Both the position numbers and the translations under genes were made by a program. The notes under the pieces were generated by a model. It did no database searches. It saw only the letters and a list, made by a program, of their open reading frames with translations, and was not told where the DNA came from. A stretch of 25,742 nt of DNA, taken from DASZVN01 sp035547055 (GTDB lineage: Bacteria > Pseudomonadota > Alphaproteobacteria > Rhizobiales > Methylopilaceae). Below are positions 22,809 to 25,742 of the stretch, piece after piece. Location: the NCBI GenBank assembly GCA_035547055.1, contig DASZVN010000143.1, positions 1 to 25,742 on the forward strand, written 5' to 3'. Every line of letters begins with the position of its first letter. The stretch's first letter is position 1.

Positions 22809-23677
22809 TCCGCCGCCTCGGCGTGGAGCCCGGCTTCGAGGTCGGCGAGGTCGGGCAGGCCGAGATGGACCAGCACCGTCTCCTCGTCGGCGGACAGGCG
22901 CACCTGCTCGCCGGCTTCGAGCGCGATCGAGGTGCAGGCCCGGAGCGGCTGGTCGCCCACCCGGCCCGCGCCCGAGATCGCCAGGAACACGCCGCGGCCC
23001 TCGAGCTGGTATTGCCGGCCGGCCCTGATCCGGACGAAGCGGGCGAGGCTGCGCCGCTCGGTGAAGACCCCGAGCAGCTTGTCCTCGACGCCCGCTGCAC
23101 CGGCCACCGGCACCCAGGCGAAATGCGCCGAGTCCATGAACACCGGCTTGTCGTAGCGGCCTTCGGGATAGCGCATCGGCTCGCCGTGGACGTGCTCCCA
23201 GATCGCCTGGTAGGCGTCGGTGTTGCGGCGGCCCTCGACGCCCTCGTTGCGGCGGAACACGCCGTCCTTGAAGGTGCCGTAGGCCTTCAGCGCCTCGGTG
23301 CCGGCGCGCACCTGCCGGTTCGAGAGATAGCCGCTGCCGGAGGCGCCGCCGAACTGCAGCACCGCGGTCAGCGGCTTCTCGTCCGGGTCCTGCGACTGCG
23401 GGCCGTAGCGCACCCCCTCGGGGAAATAGCCGACCATGCCGGGCTTCATCTTGCCGTCGCGGGCGAAGTCGAGCGTGCCTTCGAGCTGGACGCGGAACTG
23501 CTCGAAATTGTGCCGGTGCCGCGGCGAGAAGAAATCGCCGCCGGTCTGGCCGAGCGAGAGCTGGAAATTGCCGAGCGAGCCCTCGATCCCGCGCAGCACG
23601 ACCTGCGAATGAAAGGTGCCGCCGCGATATTCGAGCCCGCGCACCAGGGGCACGTCGTCCCGCTGAACGATCTGCAT
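22805..23677 (-). CDS. Cupin-domain protein (bicupin), possibly a ring-modifying or accessory enzyme
   Basis: This is a 290-residue protein. The ATG at 23677 has GGGAGG 7 nt upstream; a longer frame to 23740 lacks family character. The N-terminal half carries a cupin metal motif, FSPRHRHNFEQFRVQLEGTL, giving H54, H56 and E59 as likely ligands. The fourth usual His is not evident in PEGVRYGPQ. The C-terminal half (about residues 205-285) looks like a second, degenerate cupin barrel: LARFVRIRAGRQYQLEGRG, then SIALEAGEQVRLSADEETVL. Cupins include dioxygenases, isomerases and binding proteins, so the reaction is open. It overlaps the amidohydrolase gene by 4 nt, which suggests successive or coupled steps. 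The promoter is not obvious; an AT-rich stretch at about 23790-23818 lies between it and tRNA-Gln on the same strand. Confidence 0.75.
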   Translation of the reverse strand: MQIVQRDDVPLVRGLEYRGGTFHSQVVLRGIEGSLGNFQLSLGQTGGDFFSPRHRHNFEQFRVQLEGTLDFARDGKMKPGMVGYFPEGVRYGPQSQDPDEKPLTAVLQFGGASGSGYLSNRQVRAGTEALKAYGTFKDGVFRRNEGVEGRRNTDAYQAIWEHVHGEPMRYPEGRYDKPVFMDSAHFAWVPVAGAAGVEDKLLGVFTERRSLARFVRIRAGRQYQLEGRGVFLAISGAGRVGDQPLRACTSIALEAGEQVRLSADEETVLVHLGLPDLADLEAGLHAEAAE

Positions 23678-23818
23678 GGCGAACCTCCCACGGCCGGTCA
23701 CGGACCCCTTCTGGGTATCAGGCGATGGCCTCGGCGGCAACCGGACCGCCCTGCTCGCCTGGCACAGGGGCGGCCGCTCTTGGGATTCACTAAGCTATTG
23801 ATATATAATTTGTATTTA

Positions 23819-23893
23819 TGGCTGGGGCGGGAGGATTCGAACCTCCGCATGGCGGAATCAAAATCCGCTGCCTTACCACTTGGCTACGCCCCA
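23819..23893 (-). tRNA. tRNA-Gln (anticodon TTG)
   Basis: A 75-nt cloverleaf on the minus strand: acceptor TGGGGCG pairs with CGCCCCA, followed by discriminator G and an encoded CCA. The anticodon arm is GCGGA-TTTTGAT-TCCGC (anticodon TTG), and the T-arm has GGTTCGAATCC. Its 3-prime end faces the catabolic region and is followed by an AT-rich tract. Confidence 0.95.
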
Positions 23894-23921
23894 TCGCCGC
23901 GGCAGGCGCCACGACCATCAG

Positions 23922-23945
23922 CCAGCATGGGCTTGCCCATGTTGG
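23922..23945. terminator. Hairpin between tRNA-Pro and tRNA-Gln
   Basis: CCAGCATGGGC with GCCCATGTTGG around TT, with one G-T wobble, forms a stem-loop between the two minus-strand tRNA genes. It could end or process the tRNA-Pro transcript. Confidence 0.4.
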
Positions 23946-24011
23946 CCACCCCATTCCCCAATCCGCAAGTCGGGAGGCCCGGCTTTGCGGGCGGCGAGCC
24001 GAAGGGCCGGC

Positions 24012-24088
24012 TGGTCGGAGTGGCAGGATTTGAACCTGCGACCCCCACGTCCCGAACGTGGTGCGCTACCAGACTGCGCTACACTCCG
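24012..24088 (-). tRNA. tRNA-Pro (anticodon CGG)
   Basis: A 77-nt cloverleaf on the minus strand: acceptor CGGAGTG with CACTCCG, discriminator A, CCA encoded. The anticodon arm is CCACG-TTCGGGA-CGTGG, giving CGG, and the T-arm has GGTTCAAATCC. Confidence 0.95.
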
Positions 24089-24179
24089 TGACCAGGCCGC
24101 GCTGATATAGACGGGCCGCCGGGCCTCGGCAACCCGCGCTTTTGACCGCGCCCGCCGTTCCGGCTAACGCTCGGACGGC

Positions 24180-24254
24180 GCCGGCGTAGCACAGCGGTAG
24201 TGCAGCGGTTTTGTAAACCGAAGGTCGGGAGTTCGATCCTCTCCGCCGGCACCA
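24180..24254 (+). tRNA. tRNA-Thr (anticodon TGT)
   Basis: A 75-nt cloverleaf on the plus strand: acceptor GCCGGCG with CGCCGGC, discriminator A, CCA encoded. The anticodon loop is TTTGTAA (TGT), the D-arm GCAC...GTGC, and the T-arm has AGTTCGATCCT. The first anticodon-stem pair is G-A, a minor irregularity. Confidence 0.95.
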
Positions 24255-24298
24255 TTTTCGCCCGCCGGGCGTGCAGCCGGTGCATTGGCGGCGAAGCC

Positions 24299-25489
24299 TC
24301 AGTGCGCCGCCGCGCGCGGCCGCCAGAGCGCCGGCGCGTAGCCCACCGCGAAGAGCCAGAAGGCCGCGATCCAGGCGGCGCCGGCGAGGTGAAGCAGCGT
24401 CTGGGCGCCGCTGCCGGGGAACGCCGCCGCGACGCGCAGGATCGCCGCCGCCACGACCGCCGCATAGACCGTCCGCGTCAGCGGGCCGGCGGCGAGCGAC
24501 TGTCCGGTATGGCCGAGGGTCGCCCGGGTCATGATCGCGAGCGTCATGGTGCCGATCGCGCCGACGGTCCAGACGTGGATGCCGGCGCTGAGCGGCACCG
24601 CGGCCGGCCATGCGATGCTGGCGGCGAGGACGGCGAAGCCGAGCGCGACGAAGCCATAGGCGACGTGGAGGACGAGGACGAGCCAGTCGCGGGAGGCTCG
24701 CCAGCCGACCCAGCGCGCCAGCCTGATGGCGTGGAGCAGCGCGGCGAGAATCATGAGGGCCGCGGTCGGCCGCCATGTCGGCAGGGCGATCCACACCGCG
24801 AGCGTCAGGGTCGAGACGCCGACGACCGCCATGTCGAAACGGCCGAACGGCACCGGCAGCCGCCCGGGGTTCTCGCGGGCGAGCCAGTTGCGGGTGAAGC
24901 TCGGGACGACGCGCCCGCCGATCAGGGTGATCAGCGACACCGCCGCGGCGATGCCGAGCCGCGTGCCGAGCTCCGCCGCGCCGCTGGAAAAGTCCTCGAC
25001 GTGGAAGATCGCGTTGCCGGCCAGGAAGAGCAGGAGGACCGCGACCGGCGGCAGGTTGTGCCAGTTCCGCCCAGCGATCACCTCGCGCGCCGCCGCGGCG
25101 GCGACGAGCGCGAGGAACAGGAGGTCGATCGCGGCGGCGGGAAGCGGTCCGATCAGCGCCGAATCGAAGACGGCGATGCGGCCCGCGATCCACGCCGCCA
25201 CCAGGACCGCGAGCGGGCCGCCCTGGAGCGGCAGCCGCCCGGTCCAGTTCGGGATCGCGGTCAGGAGGAAGCCCGTCACCACCGCCGGCACGTAGCCGTA
25301 CAGCATCTCGTGGATGTGCCAGTCCAGCGGCGACATCGCCGTCGGAACGCCGATGTCGCCGGACAGGAGCGGCAGCCAGATCAGGATGCCGAGCCCCGAC
25401 CACGCCGCCGCCGCGAAAAAGAACGGGCGGAAGCCGTAGCTCAGGATCGCGGGGCCGGCATAGGCCCGAAGGCGGGGGATCGGTGTCAT
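24299..25489 (-). CDS. nnrS: NnrS family protein (haem/copper membrane protein of the nitric oxide response)
   Basis: This is a 396-residue multi-pass membrane protein. I start it at the ATG at 25489 (MTPIPRLRAYAGPAILSYGF), because the open extension to 25600 consists of a dispersed repeat. Family marks: SYGFRPFFFAAAAWSGLGIL at the N-terminus, PLDWHIHEMLYGYVPAVVTG with the WHxHEM motif, FLLTAIPNWTGRLP, NAIFHVED, and GIHVWTVGAIGTMTLAIM followed by TRATLGHTG. About twelve hydrophobic segments are present. NnrS is a haem- and copper-containing protein tied to nitric oxide stress and denitrification in alphaproteobacteria. The partial gene that precedes it on the same strand may be norB, which would fit. 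The biochemical role of NnrS is still not settled in general. Confidence 0.9.
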   Translation of the reverse strand: MTPIPRLRAYAGPAILSYGFRPFFFAAAAWSGLGILIWLPLLSGDIGVPTAMSPLDWHIHEMLYGYVPAVVTGFLLTAIPNWTGRLPLQGGPLAVLVAAWIAGRIAVFDSALIGPLPAAAIDLLFLALVAAAAAREVIAGRNWHNLPPVAVLLLFLAGNAIFHVEDFSSGAAELGTRLGIAAAVSLITLIGGRVVPSFTRNWLARENPGRLPVPFGRFDMAVVGVSTLTLAVWIALPTWRPTAALMILAALLHAIRLARWVGWRASRDWLVLVLHVAYGFVALGFAVLAASIAWPAAVPLSAGIHVWTVGAIGTMTLAIMTRATLGHTGQSLAAGPLTRTVYAAVVAAAILRVAAAFPGSGAQTLLHLAGAAWIAAFWLFAVGYAPALWRPRAAAH

Positions 25490-25510
25490 GGTCGTCCGCT
25501 TACCTCGCCT

Positions 25511-25605
25511 CGTCATTGCGAGGAGGCGCAGCCGACGGAGCAGTCCAGAGGCCGAAAGGCGGTGCAGCCATGGCCCTGGATTGCCTCGCTTCGCCCGCAA
25601 TGACG
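25511..25605. repeat. Dispersed palindromic repeat (CGTCATTGCGAGG ... GCAATGACG type)
   Basis: Inverted ends CGTCATTGC (25511-25519) and GCAATGACG (25597-25605) enclose inner matches CAGTCCAG and CTGGATTGCCTCGCTTCGC. From memory, this is a well-known intergenic repeat of alphaproteobacteria. It lies between nnrS and the next gene and creates false open-frame extensions. Confidence 0.75.
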
Positions 25606-25622
25606 GATGGCATCAGGCGCCC

Positions 25623-25742
25623 TCATTCCGCCGCCTCCGGGGCCTGGGCGGGACGAAGCCGCGCCGAGAGGCGCGGATAGAGCGGCCCGAGCTTGACGAC
25701 GAAGTCCCACGCCATCAGCAGCGCACCCGCGGCGAAGACGAC
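25623..25742 (-). CDS. C-terminal fragment of a membrane protein, possibly NorB-like haem-copper oxidase (runs off the right edge)
   Basis: Only the last 39 residues are present: one hydrophobic helix, VVFAAGALLMAWDFVVKLGP, then a short basic and acidic tail ending in PEAAE. The stop TGA is at 25623-25625 (complement). The helix and its position directly upstream of nnrS resemble the last transmembrane segment of nitric oxide reductase large subunits. The fragment is too short to be sure, and another haem-copper oxidase or an unrelated membrane protein is possible. A dispersed repeat separates it from nnrS. Confidence 0.4.
   Translation of the reverse strand, partial: VVFAAGALLMAWDFVVKLGPLYPRLSARLRPAQAPEAAE

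Noticed and set aside
21745..23100. A 451-codon minus-strand frame over the amidohydrolase and cupin genes
   Set aside because: It is a shifted frame of two well-supported genes, and its residues are shadow-like.
1..25742. CRISPR arrays, insertion sequences, integrases or rRNA genes
   Set aside because: No regularly spaced direct repeats, transposase motifs or rRNA-like segments were seen on either strand.

Overview
This is a GC-rich window from what looks like an alphaproteobacterium, probably Hyphomicrobiales or a relative. That assignment rests on codon bias, on short dispersed palindromic repeats of a kind known from Bradyrhizobium-like genomes, and on gene content; it is not a species call. 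Most of the window (about 1 to 23.7 kb) is an accessory catabolic and transport region. The right end holds three tRNA genes and a nitric-oxide-related pair (nnrS and the end of what may be norB).

Layout. A truncated xanthine-dehydrogenase/CoxL-type molybdoenzyme subunit (minus, off the left edge) is divergent from a Rieske oxygenase (1040). Then come an orphan LivK-type binding protein (2563), a TetR-family regulator (3896) and a second Rieske oxygenase closely related to the first (4685). A FUSC-type exporter is split into two overlapping genes (6173, 7249). It converges on a zinc MetE-like methyltransferase (8240-9406, minus). That gene is divergent from a family 5 binding protein (9548), which is followed by a small NAD(P)-binding protein (11201). 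A second, Tat-exported family 5 binding protein (11970-13541, minus) is divergent from a long plus-strand transport array: a periplasmic sugar-type binding protein (13789), an MHS-type MFS transporter (15122), an RbsC-like permease (16603), an RbsA-like ATPase broken by one in-frame TAG (17619-19181) and a second RbsC-like permease (19178). Next is a LigM/DesA-like tetrahydrofolate-dependent aryl O-demethylase (20246). A minus-strand pair follows, a cupin protein and an ACMSD/LigW-type amidohydrolase, overlapping by 4 nt. The right end carries tRNA-Gln(TTG), tRNA-Pro(CGG), tRNA-Thr(TGT), nnrS and a partial gene.

How it may work together. The LigM-like protein is expected to move a methyl group from a methoxylated aromatic acid to tetrahydrofolate. 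The MetE-like protein is a candidate to take the methyl group onward. The Rieske oxygenases, molybdoenzyme, cupin and amidohydrolase are typical aromatic ring-modifying functions, and FUSC proteins are typically aromatic-acid exporters. The substrate cannot be read from the sequence.

The most interesting signal is non-coding. A promoter-like element, CTCGAC-N15/16-TATAGG, with an embedded imperfect inverted repeat CTAYR-N4-TWKAG over the -10, recurs in front of at least five and probably six transcription units spread over 18 kb: the LivK-type protein, the second Rieske oxygenase, the family 5 protein at 9548, both sides of the 13.6-kb divergent region, and the LigM-like gene. This suggests one locally encoded regulon, for which the TetR protein is the obvious candidate regulator. 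The other notable item is the single nonsense codon in the ABC ATPase.
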